This document shows, in pieces, positions 5,540 through 11,717 of a stretch of DNA of 11,717 nucleotides. Within the stretch, counting starts at the first letter, position 1. Every line of letters begins with the position of its first letter. The stretch lies in NCBI GenBank assembly GCA_964388965.1, contig CAYMCP010000089.1:1-11717 (forward strand), given 5' to 3'. Made by a program: the position numbers and the translations under genes. The stretch comes from Albibeggiatoa sp964388965 (GTDB lineage: Bacteria; Pseudomonadota; Gammaproteobacteria; Beggiatoales; Beggiatoaceae). The notes under the pieces were generated by a model that made no database searches, was not told the DNA's origin, and saw nothing but the letters and a program-made list of their open reading frames with translations.

Positions 5540-7519
5540 GTGAGCATACTTTTAGCTGGTGCATTTCTAACAGGGGTTGCTTTGTATGTTGGGAAATCAA
5601 TTCAGAAAAAACATCAAACAGAACCCTCTACAAATTTGTCTACCGAAAAAAAACAAGTTGTTTGTGATCAGCAAGATGAAAAAGATATTAATACCAATCT
5701 TATCTTTTCATCGACTTTGTTGGGTTTTAGTCTAGGTGCTAGCGTTTTTCCTATTCTCACACCACTTAGTTTGCTAGGTCTAACTTATCTCAATATGCCC
5801 TTTATTATGCGCGGCTATGAAGAGCTTTTTAAAAGAAAAGAAATTAAGTCAGGTGTACTCGATGCGATTATCGCTCTTACTCTACTGGTATCGGGATATT
5901 TCTTTGCGATGGCTTTGTTTTTCGTTTTTTATTATACCAGCCAAAAGCTATTATTGAAAACTCAAGATAATTCTAAGCAAAGTTTAATTAATATTTTAGG
6001 TGAAACACCTCAATTCGTTTGGATTATAGCGGAGGGCGTTGAGGTACAAATTTCATTTGACAAATTACAAAAAGGGGATGTCATCGTCATTTATGCAGGC
6101 GAAACGATTCCAATTGACGGTGTGATTGTTGAAGGAATAGGTAGCATCGACCAACATAAATTGACTGGAGAGGCGCAACCAGCAGAAAAAATGCAAGGTG
6201 ATCAAGTCTTTGCCTCAACTTTGTTAATATCTGGCAAGTTACATATTCTGGTTGATAAAACCGGGGAAGAAACTGTTGCTGCTAAAATAGGGAATATTTT
6301 AAATAATACAATTGATTACAAATCCTCACTTGAATCCAGTGGCGAAAAAATTGTTGATCAAACTGCCGTGCCAACTTTAGTAATTGGAGCTGTTACATTA
6401 CCTATTTTAGGACCTGCTAGTGCTGTAGCAGCTTTAATGGCTTCCTTTGGCTACAATATGCGAATTATTGCCCCTATCAGTATGCTCAATTATCTTAAAT
6501 TAGCTTCAGAACAAGGTATTTTGGTAAAAGATGGGCGCGCTTTGGATTTATTGCAAACTATTGATATCGTTATTTTTGATAAAACCGGCACTTTGACGCA
6601 AGAACAACCTGTAGTAGGTTCAATTTATTGTTGCTCTACTTATACTGAAAATGAAGTACTTTGCTATGCTGCAACCGCTGAATATAAACAAACCCATCCT
6701 ATTGCCAGAGCGATTCTTTTTGCTGCACGGCATCAAGATTTAGAGTTATTAACTGTCGATGAAACTAACTATGAAATAGGTTACGGCTTAAAAGTTAAAC
6801 TGCTTAATAAAGTGATTCGAGTAGGCAGTGCGAACTTTATGGAACTGGAAAATATTAACATTCCAACCAATATCCATGCGACTCAAACACAATGCAATGA
6901 GCAAGGCACCTCTCTAGTATATATCGCCGTAGAACAAGAACTTATTGGAGTTATCGAAATATTAACGGCTATCCGTCCTGAAACTAAACAAGTTATTAAG
7001 GAATTAAAACAAAAAGGTATGCGTATTGCGATTATTTCGGGTGATCGCCGAGAACCAACGCAACAATTAGCGAAAGAATTAGGCGTAGACGATTATTTTG
7101 CGGAAACCTTGCCTGAAAATAAAGCTGACTTAATCAAACAGTTCCAAAAAGAAGGTAAATCAGTTTGTTTTGTGGGCGACGGTATCAATGACTCTATTGC
7201 TCTAAAAACTGCTAATGTCTCAATTTCATTACATGGTGCTGCAACGATTGCAACCGATACAGCGCAAATTGTTTTAATGGATAAAAGTCTGATTCATTTA
7301 CCATATTTATTTGATCTAGCTAATAATTTTGATAACAGTATGAAAAATAACTTAGCTATTACCATTATACCTGGTGTAATTTGTATTGGAGGAGTTTATT
7401 TTCTCCATTTTGGAATTATCGCGGCAACACTTTTGTATAATGCAGGTTTAGCAGTAGGTGTTGGTAATGCGATGCTGCCAAAAATTAATAATAACATGGA
7501 TAATGAAGAGGAAAAATAA
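5540..7519 (+). CDS. Heavy-metal-type (P1B-like) P-type ATPase lacking the CPC motif
   Basis: All P-type ATPase core motifs are present: TGE (209-211) in the actuator domain, DKTGTLT (347-353) with phosphorylated Asp347, the HP pair of metal ATPases (386-387), GYGL (414-417), SGDR (500-503) and GDGIND (546-551). The membrane layout also fits the P1B class: an N-terminal helix (3-19), segments near 52-90 and 105-135, a pair at about 275-320, and two at 604-646. Two things are odd. There is no N-terminal CxxC metal-binding domain, and in helix 4 the position of CPC/SPC/TPC holds FGY (303-305), leading into NMRIIAPISM. At the end, LLYNAGLAVGVGNAML has Asn where zinc pumps have an Asp. The transported ion therefore cannot be named. 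The start is GTG with a weak purine-rich ribosome binding site (AAAGAGA). Confidence 0.88.
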   Translation: MSILLAGAFLTGVALYVGKSIQKKHQTEPSTNLSTEKKQVVCDQQDEKDINTNLIFSSTLLGFSLGASVFPILTPLSLLGLTYLNMPFIMRGYEELFKRKEIKSGVLDAIIALTLLVSGYFFAMALFFVFYYTSQKLLLKTQDNSKQSLINILGETPQFVWIIAEGVEVQISFDKLQKGDVIVIYAGETIPIDGVIVEGIGSIDQHKLTGEAQPAEKMQGDQVFASTLLISGKLHILVDKTGEETVAAKIGNILNNTIDYKSSLESSGEKIVDQTAVPTLVIGAVTLPILGPASAVAALMASFGYNMRIIAPISMLNYLKLASEQGILVKDGRALDLLQTIDIVIFDKTGTLTQEQPVVGSIYCCSTYTENEVLCYAATAEYKQTHPIARAILFAARHQDLELLTVDETNYEIGYGLKVKLLNKVIRVGSANFMELENINIPTNIHATQTQCNEQGTSLVYIAVEQELIGVIEILTAIRPETKQVIKELKQKGMRIAIISGDRREPTQQLAKELGVDDYFAETLPENKADLIKQFQKEGKSVCFVGDGINDSIALKTANVSISLHGAATIATDTAQIVLMDKSLIHLPYLFDLANNFDNSMKNNLAITIIPGVICIGGVYFLHFGIIAATLLYNAGLAVGVGNAMLPKINNNMDNEEEK

Positions 7520-7658
7520 AGCATTTGTGCGTTAGCTTTGCGGCACTCTGTTGTATATAAAAAATAATAATTACTATAGATTATTTATTGATATAAAAAC
7601 AAATAGAGAAACAATACATTTTACTGAGTATTTTCAATACCGATTTAATTTTAGATAA

Positions 7659-7688
7659 TTTACAAAAACGCTTATAGTTTACTATTTT
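7659..7688 (+). promoter_or_regulatory. Candidate promoter of the nadE-like gene
   Basis: TTTACA (7659-7664) and TATTTT (7683-7688) are 18 bp apart, within an AT-rich 202-bp gap after the ATPase gene. The start of transcription would be near 7695, just before the ribosome binding site AGAGGGA (7707-7713). In this AT-rich DNA chance matches are likely, so support is modest. Confidence 0.35.
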
Positions 7689-7721
7689 CACCAACCAACA
7701 CCACAAAGAGGGATTTAGAAA

Positions 7722-8513
7722 ATGAATGTCAATTACACAGAAATCGAAGCATCCATTAAGAAATACATTAAGGACAGAGTGGGAAATAACAAAGTCTTAA
7801 TTGGTTTAAGTGGTGGCATTGATTCTTCACTACTTTGTCTATTAGCGGCAGAGGCACTAGGTCGGGATAAAGTAAAGGTGTTATCAGTCAAAAGCTCTAG
7901 CTCCCCTGAAAGTGAGCAAAGTTTGGACACTGCCAAAAATTTCGCTAAAGACCATGATTTATCTCTCACTATTGTCTCAACGGAAAAAGTACGCAAGGAT
8001 TTGATTAAAACACTTGATTTTGATGAAAGCAATTACAGAGATGTTTCTACAATGGACGCAAGACTTATCGGTTTTATGATCCAAGAGACGACTCGTAAGG
8101 AGGGAAGAATCTGTTTAGGGACAATTAACGGAACTGAAAGATTAACAGGTTGGTATCCTAAAGGCTCTCTTGTAGGTGATTTTTGTCCCATTGGTGGATT
8201 GCTCAAGATGCAAGAAAAAGAAATGGCAAAACAATTGGGATTAGAACATTTGATTTCCACTATTTCAGAATCTGCGGATCGAATTTGTTCTGTATCTTGC
8301 GTCGCAGGCTCTTGTGTTGAACTTGAAGGCATTAAATACAAAGAGCTTGATCAAGTTTTGTATACCTATGAAACATCTAGCAAAGAAGACTTGTATGCCA
8401 ATCTTCTTAAATTGGAAATAAAGCGGAAAACTATCTTGACGATATTAGAGCGAGTTTCATTTGTCGCTCACAAAATGGATGTTTTCCCTGACTATTGTAG
8501 AGTGAACTTCTAA
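7722..8513 (+). CDS. nadE: NadE-like NAD synthetase (ammonia-dependent type, divergent)
   Basis: NadE converts nicotinic acid adenine dinucleotide to NAD with ATP and ammonia. The PP-loop SGGIDSS (30-36) for ATP is intact, and GTINGTERLTGWY (133-145), PIGGL.K (156-162) and a SADR element (184-187) follow the family order. With 263 residues and no nitrilase domain it is the ammonia-using type. It departs from consensus where family members carry TKYGD (here PKGSLVGDF) and in a CSVSCVAGSC stretch (189-198) with three cysteines near the usual substrate-binding loop. It may therefore be a paralogue with a changed substrate rather than the housekeeping enzyme. The ATG has a strong AGAGGGA 8 bp upstream. 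It lies on the same strand as nadA, two genes upstream of it apart from the HAD and Nudix genes, but has its own leader. Confidence 0.8.
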   Translation: MNVNYTEIEASIKKYIKDRVGNNKVLIGLSGGIDSSLLCLLAAEALGRDKVKVLSVKSSSSPESEQSLDTAKNFAKDHDLSLTIVSTEKVRKDLIKTLDFDESNYRDVSTMDARLIGFMIQETTRKEGRICLGTINGTERLTGWYPKGSLVGDFCPIGGLLKMQEKEMAKQLGLEHLISTISESADRICSVSCVAGSCVELEGIKYKELDQVLYTYETSSKEDLYANLLKLEIKRKTILTILERVSFVAHKMDVFPDYCRVNF

Positions 8514-8629
8514 CCTTTTGTAAAAAAGCGCGGATAGTGGCAAATCATGTTAAATGATCCTCCCAGTGGCTACACCCCATAAATAAATCGGATAGCTCAA
8601 TTTAAGATAGATCGGACACTTAATGCTGT

Positions 8630-8667
8630 AAATAATTCGATATATTTTAAATAATTCGGTATATTTA
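8630..8667. repeat. Perfectly adjacent 19-bp tandem repeat
   Basis: AAATAATTCGATATATTTT (8630-8648) is followed without a gap by AAATAATTCGGTATATTTA (8649-8667); 17 of 19 bases are the same. It lies 38-75 bp upstream of the HAD gene. It may be a repeated operator or an AT-rich promoter region (both copies contain TATATTT-like boxes). Confidence 0.6.
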
Positions 8668-8704
8668 TGGAGGTGAATAACAGAAAAGGTAGTTAAAAAT
8701 AAAC

Positions 8705-9391
8705 ATGGGTATCCAATTGCTTTTTGCTGATATGGAAGGAACGCTTTTCACAAAACAACAGATTGAGTTTCTTCCCGGCGAGCTTAGTCATGAACATCAT
8801 AGCTTGTGGCCAAGATTAATGCGTGAGCTTGGCTCGCAGGCTTTGGCTGATAATGAAAAAACAGTTATCAAATGGGACGCGGGTGAGTATAGAAGTTACT
8901 TAGATTGGATAGACGATTGTCTCGACATCTTTAGGAGGCACGGCTTGACTAAACTCATGTTTGAACAAGCTCTTGATAGCATCCCGTATAATCCCGGTGT
9001 CGTCGAAACGTTTAAAAATCTTCATCAGCAAGGCATTAAAACAGCAATCGTGTCAGGCGGGTTTATTGAACAAGCGAGACGAGCGCAACAAGATTTGAAA
9101 ATAACCCATGCTTATGCGGCTGCTGATCTTTTCTGGAATGCCGACGGTTCATTAGCACATTGGAATACCTTTCCTTCCGATTTTGAAGGTAAAGCTGAAT
9201 TCATGCGTTTACTTATGAAGGAATACCAACTGAGTAAAGACAATTGTGCTTTCATTGGAGATGGAAAAAATGATGTATTTATCGCTCAGGAAGTTGGTCA
9301 ATCCTTCGCGTATAAAGCACATCCTGAATTGTGCGCAATCGCTACGCATTCGATTGAAGAATTTACTGAAATTTTACAATGGATGCCATAA
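8705..9391 (+). CDS. HAD-superfamily phosphatase (phosphoserine phosphatase-like, HAD-IB type)
   Basis: HAD phosphatases remove phosphate through an aspartyl-phosphate intermediate. The four motifs are in order in this 228-residue protein: DMEGTL (9-14) with nucleophile D9, SGG with Ser117, Lys163 in FEGKAEF, and GDGKND (185-190) for Mg2+. A helical cap insert occupies about residues 20-95, as in the SerB-like class. In motif I the second Asp (D+2), normally the acid/base, is Glu11; such DxEGT variants occur in some SerB-like proteins. The substrate cannot be read from sequence. The ATG is the only reasonable start, since an in-frame stop lies shortly upstream; the nearest ribosome binding site (AAAAGG, 8684-8689) is rather far away. 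The gene sits 191 bp after the NadE-like gene. Confidence 0.85.
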   Translation: MGIQLLFADMEGTLFTKQQIEFLPGELSHEHHSLWPRLMRELGSQALADNEKTVIKWDAGEYRSYLDWIDDCLDIFRRHGLTKLMFEQALDSIPYNPGVVETFKNLHQQGIKTAIVSGGFIEQARRAQQDLKITHAYAAADLFWNADGSLAHWNTFPSDFEGKAEFMRLLMKEYQLSKDNCAFIGDGKNDVFIAQEVGQSFAYKAHPELCAIATHSIEEFTEILQWMP

Positions 9392-9518
9392 ATTACAGTT
9401 GCGTCCAATTCAAGTATAATCATCTTTTACATAATTCACCCATTAATTAGGGAAATAAAATTAAATAAAGTTCACATCTCAGAGTGTGCAGAATTGGTTT
9501 TTTCGCGCAGCATAAGCC

Positions 9519-9632
9519 TTTTCTCGTTTCTACATGCCATGTAGGAATGCAGTCCAGACGCGCCGCGTCACGAATCAACTCGACATAGCATGTCGTGAAG
9601 GCATTCCCACAAAGCTTGTAGGAACGAGAAAA
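9519..9632. repeat. 114-bp palindromic MITE-like element with cloverleaf potential
   Basis: Outer arms TTTTCTCGTTTCTAC (9519-9533) and GTAGGAACGAGAAAA (9618-9632) match at 14 of 15 positions. A second pair, GTAGGAATGC (9541-9550) and GCATTCCCAC (9601-9610), matches at 9 of 10 with the same centre of symmetry. Between them lie two separate hairpins: GACGCG-C-CGCGTC (9557-9569) and CGACAT-AGC-ATGTCG (9581-9595). The whole can fold into a stem with two side hairpins on DNA or RNA. The GC-rich composition stands out from the AT-rich flanks, which suggests an inserted repeat. It lies between the HAD and Nudix genes and ends 26 bp before a promoter candidate. Confidence 0.7.
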
Positions 9633-9657
9633 CGAAATAACGAGATAAATCAATCGT

Positions 9658-9687
9658 TTGACACTTCAACTGCGAAACGCCTAAGAT
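9658..9687 (+). promoter_or_regulatory. Candidate sigma-70 promoter of the Nudix gene
   Basis: A perfect -35 box TTGACA (9658-9663) and TAAGAT (9682-9687, four of six) are 18 bp apart. Transcription would begin near 9694, giving a leader of about 30 nt to the ATG at 9725. This separates the Nudix gene (and perhaps nadA) from the HAD gene. Confidence 0.5.
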
Positions 9688-9724
9688 TTTTATTCCCAAG
9701 TTGCATAAAGGATTTTTAGAGTTT

Positions 9725-10258
9725 ATGGAAAATATTAAAGACACTGATAAAATCGTCCATCAAGGTTATTTGACCTTAGTTCAAAGACCTTTCAAGGGCA
9801 AAGATCATGATATTGTCGTTTCTAAGGATAGCGTCATTCTGCTTTATATTGATGAATTTGACCAAGTTTATCTTGCCAGACAATTTAGTCCCGGACTTGA
9901 GCATTATGTTTTAACTTTGCCGTCGGAAACTTTGGATAAATCTCATTTAACCCAAAAAGAAGTTGCAGCCGAAGGCTTAGAAGAAGAATGCGGGATCAAA
10001 ATTGATAGAGACCAAATTAATTATATCGGTCGGCTTTATTCAAGCGTTGGTCACGATACAGAAGCAACTCACATGTTTACCTTCATAGGACCAGGTGAGC
10101 ATGTAGGGCAAAGATTGGATGAAGGAGAAGATATTGAAGTTGTTAAAATGCCATTTAATGACTTATACCAAATGGTTATGAGAAACGAAATCCATGATTC
10201 AAAAACAAATTATTTGGTTTTATATGAAAAGTTGCGAAGACTGGGGGAAATTAGCTAA
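9725..10258 (+). CDS. Nudix hydrolase-like protein (ADP-ribose pyrophosphatase group) with degenerate Nudix box
   Basis: Nudix enzymes cleave nucleoside diphosphate derivatives such as ADP-ribose or NADH. The 177-residue protein resembles the ADP-ribose pyrophosphatase group: VYLARQFSPGLEHYVLTLPS, then the Nudix helix, then GRLYSSVGHDTEATHMFTF, which corresponds to the group's SPG-sDE-hlF element. The Nudix box is altered: the consensus REUxEExGU reads EGLEEECGI, so the first helix glutamate is Gly while the EE pair is kept, and the leading glycine of the box is absent (LPSETLD). Activity may be reduced or directed to another substrate. I chose ATG 9725 over TTG 9701; AAAGGA (9707-9712) lies 12 bp before it. 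The gene has its own promoter candidate and is followed after 65 bp by nadA. Confidence 0.8.
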   Translation: MENIKDTDKIVHQGYLTLVQRPFKGKDHDIVVSKDSVILLYIDEFDQVYLARQFSPGLEHYVLTLPSETLDKSHLTQKEVAAEGLEEECGIKIDRDQINYIGRLYSSVGHDTEATHMFTFIGPGEHVGQRLDEGEDIEVVKMPFNDLYQMVMRNEIHDSKTNYLVLYEKLRRLGEIS

Positions 10259-10323
10259 TAAATCATGAAGTCCAATCTTTCGTATATTAGTAAGTACAAA
10301 TTCATAACTAAGTGGAGTCTCCC

Positions 10324-11400
10324 ATGCAACCAATTAAACAACAAACTATCCAAATGCCAACCCCACCACGTTTTGACGTGCCTTTAACGCGAATGCCACC
10401 CAGTCTTGAGGCAGCAGAAAAAGCTGAATTGAAAGCCAAAATCAAAGCGTTACTCAAAGCTCAAAACGCTGTGCTAGTCGCGCATTATTACGTTGACGTG
10501 GATGTGCAAGAATTAGCGGAAGAAAGTGGTGGCTTTATTGCCGATTCACTAGAAATGGCGCGGTTTGGCAAAGAGCATACTGCTACGACACTCATGGTTG
10601 CCGGTGTGCGTTTTATGGGCGAAACGGCAAAAATTCTAAGTCCTGAAAAGCGCGTATTAATGCCAACTTTAGAAGCAGAATGTTCATTAGATTTAAGTTG
10701 TCCTGCTTCTGCATTCAGCGATTTTTGTGAACAACATTCTGACTATACCGTTGTGGTATACGCTAATACTTCAGCCGCTGTCAAAGCGCGTTCTGACTGG
10801 GTAGTAACTTCCAGTATTGCGTTGGACGTGGCACAACATCTTGCGGCTAAAGGTGAGAAAATTCTCTGGGCACCCGATAAATATCTCGGCGATTATGTGG
10901 AACGTATGAGTGGTGTGGAAATGTTACGTTGGCAAGGCTCTTGTGTGGTACATGAAGAGTTCAAAAGCCAAGGCATTAAAGCACTCAAAGAGCAACATCC
11001 AGAAGCGGGTATTCTGGTACATCCTGAATCACCTGCTGATGTCATTGCAATGGCGGACGTAGTAGGATCAACGACGCAATTGATTAAAGCCGCAGGTGAA
11101 TTACCACATCCGATGTTTATCGTCGCCACTGACAAAGGTATTTTTTATAAAATGCAGCAAAATGCACCCGGAAAAATCCTCATCGAAGCTCCCACTCAAG
11201 GCGAAGGTGCGACCTGTCGCAGTTGTGCGCATTGTCCCTGGATGGCGATGAATAGCTTAGAAACGTTATTGCAAACATTAGAAATCGGTAATAATGAAAT
11301 TCATGTTGATCCTGAAATCGGCAAACAAGCCATGATTCCACTCAATCGCATGTTAGATTTTGCCAGAACTCGGAAAGCAAATTCCCCGCGTAATGCCTAG
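10324..11400 (+). CDS. nadA: Quinolinate synthase NadA
   Basis: NadA condenses iminoaspartate with dihydroxyacetone phosphate to quinolinate, the first committed ring of de novo NAD synthesis, in the cytoplasm. The 358-residue protein is near the usual length of the E. coli form. Its [4Fe-4S] ligands fit Cys120 (LEAECSLDLSCPA), Cys207 (WQGSCVVHEEF) and Cys304 in the CRSCAHCPWM motif (298-306). Other family blocks are AHYYVDVDVQELA (53-65), YANTSAAVKARSDWVVTSS (146-164), WAPDKYLGDYV (182-192) and HPESPADVIAMADVVGST (233-250). The ATG at 10324 has TGGAG (10313-10317) 6 bp upstream; an in-frame GTG at 10312 lies within that ribosome binding site and is unlikely. nadB and nadC are not in the window. 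The Nudix gene lies 65 bp upstream, so the two may be co-transcribed. Confidence 0.97.
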   Translation: MQPIKQQTIQMPTPPRFDVPLTRMPPSLEAAEKAELKAKIKALLKAQNAVLVAHYYVDVDVQELAEESGGFIADSLEMARFGKEHTATTLMVAGVRFMGETAKILSPEKRVLMPTLEAECSLDLSCPASAFSDFCEQHSDYTVVVYANTSAAVKARSDWVVTSSIALDVAQHLAAKGEKILWAPDKYLGDYVERMSGVEMLRWQGSCVVHEEFKSQGIKALKEQHPEAGILVHPESPADVIAMADVVGSTTQLIKAAGELPHPMFIVATDKGIFYKMQQNAPGKILIEAPTQGEGATCRSCAHCPWMAMNSLETLLQTLEIGNNEIHVDPEIGKQAMIPLNRMLDFARTRKANSPRNA

Positions 11401-11469
11401 AAAAATACAATGACCAAAAAAATCAAAGATGCAAAGCTTTTTCCTAATGGTTTTTAATCAATACAATCA

Positions 11470-11704
11470 TGAAACGCATTTGAGCTTTACGTCGATACCT
11501 TCGCCAAAGATTGGTAAAAAATGAGCAATTAGAGGTAAAAAGCAAAGGGTACAAATCCACAACTTTTTATCGAACAATTGCTCATGAATGGGATCAACAC
11601 AATTCTATGTTGTTACCAAGCCGTTGGTTCAAAATTATCATCATTTAAAAAAGCAACAGATTCCAGCGATTCTCAATTTAAGCCTGAGTAAAATAGTCAA
11701 GTAG
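11470..11704 (+). pseudogene. Frameshifted gene remnant of unknown family
   Basis: Protein-like sequence runs through three frames in succession. It begins NAFELYVDTFAKDW (11473-11514, ended by TAA), continues as NEQLEVKSKGYKSTTFYR and then IAHEWDQHNSMLLPSRWFK in a second frame (to about 11635), and ends as YHHLKKQQIPAILNLSLSKI in a third frame (stop at 11702-11704). Each segment ends or begins near the next, as expected for a single coding sequence with two single-base indels. A small open start (MTKKIKDAKLFPNGF, from 11410) may or may not belong to it. I do not recognise the family. It could be a small accessory gene or part of a mobile element. Sequencing errors are an alternative to decay. 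Confidence 0.45.
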
Positions 11705-11717
11705 GTTTGGTTAAGCC

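Noticed and set aside
7733..8341. Two - strand frames opposite the NadE-like gene
   Set aside because: Antisense shadows of a gene with clear motifs.
9439..9452. CCCATTAATTAGGG near-palindrome after the HAD gene
   Set aside because: Short, AT-rich core and no adjacent T run; neither a convincing terminator nor a clear operator.
9447..9719. Short frames on both strands over the 114-bp palindrome
   Set aside because: They come from the palindromic repeat itself; no ribosome binding site and no family.
10893..11135. 80-codon - strand frame opposite nadA
   Set aside because: Antisense shadow of nadA.

Overview
The window looks like low-GC gammaproteobacterial DNA, most plausibly from a sulfur-oxidising Thiotrichales/Beggiatoa-type genome. 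This rests on a periplasmic MsrPQ pair, a DUF928 protein (a family otherwise seen mainly in cyanobacteria and filamentous sulfur bacteria), a group II intron end, palindromic MITE-like elements and a decayed insertion sequence. The organism call is an inference from gene content, not from a marker gene.

Layout: positions 1-52 are the 3' end of a group II intron on the + strand (end of domain V, then a domain VI hairpin with a bulged A). It faces the - strand operon msrP-msrQ (1664 down to 69). A short imperfect palindrome (1731-1818) separates msrP from a - strand gene for a secreted DUF928 protein whose signature motif is duplicated in tandem. An IS5-like element (2797-3490), reduced to a remnant by a nonsense codon, a frameshift and an internal deletion, follows. 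Next is about 600 bp of very AT-rich DNA holding two copies of a 164-bp repeat, the second ending just before a good promoter.

From 4098 to 11400 all genes are on the + strand: an exported nucleoside hydrolase, a heavy-metal-type P-type ATPase without the canonical CPC-type motif, a stand-alone NadE-like PP-loop enzyme, a HAD phosphatase, a Nudix protein with a degenerate Nudix box, and quinolinate synthase NadA. A 114-bp palindrome that can fold as a cloverleaf lies between the HAD and Nudix genes. Gaps of 65 to 333 bp and separate promoter candidates argue against a single operon. The window ends in a frameshifted gene remnant (about 11470-11704).

How they may work together: MsrP/MsrQ repair oxidised methionines in periplasmic proteins using quinol electrons. 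NadA begins de novo NAD synthesis, a NadE-type enzyme would perform the last step, a Nudix hydrolase and a HAD phosphatase are the classes that break down dinucleotides and nucleotides, and a nucleoside hydrolase cleaves ribosides outside the cytoplasm. The recurrence of NAD/nucleoside chemistry in co-directional genes is suggestive. Three of the proteins depart from family consensus (NadE-like, HAD, Nudix), so a specialised role is possible but unproven.
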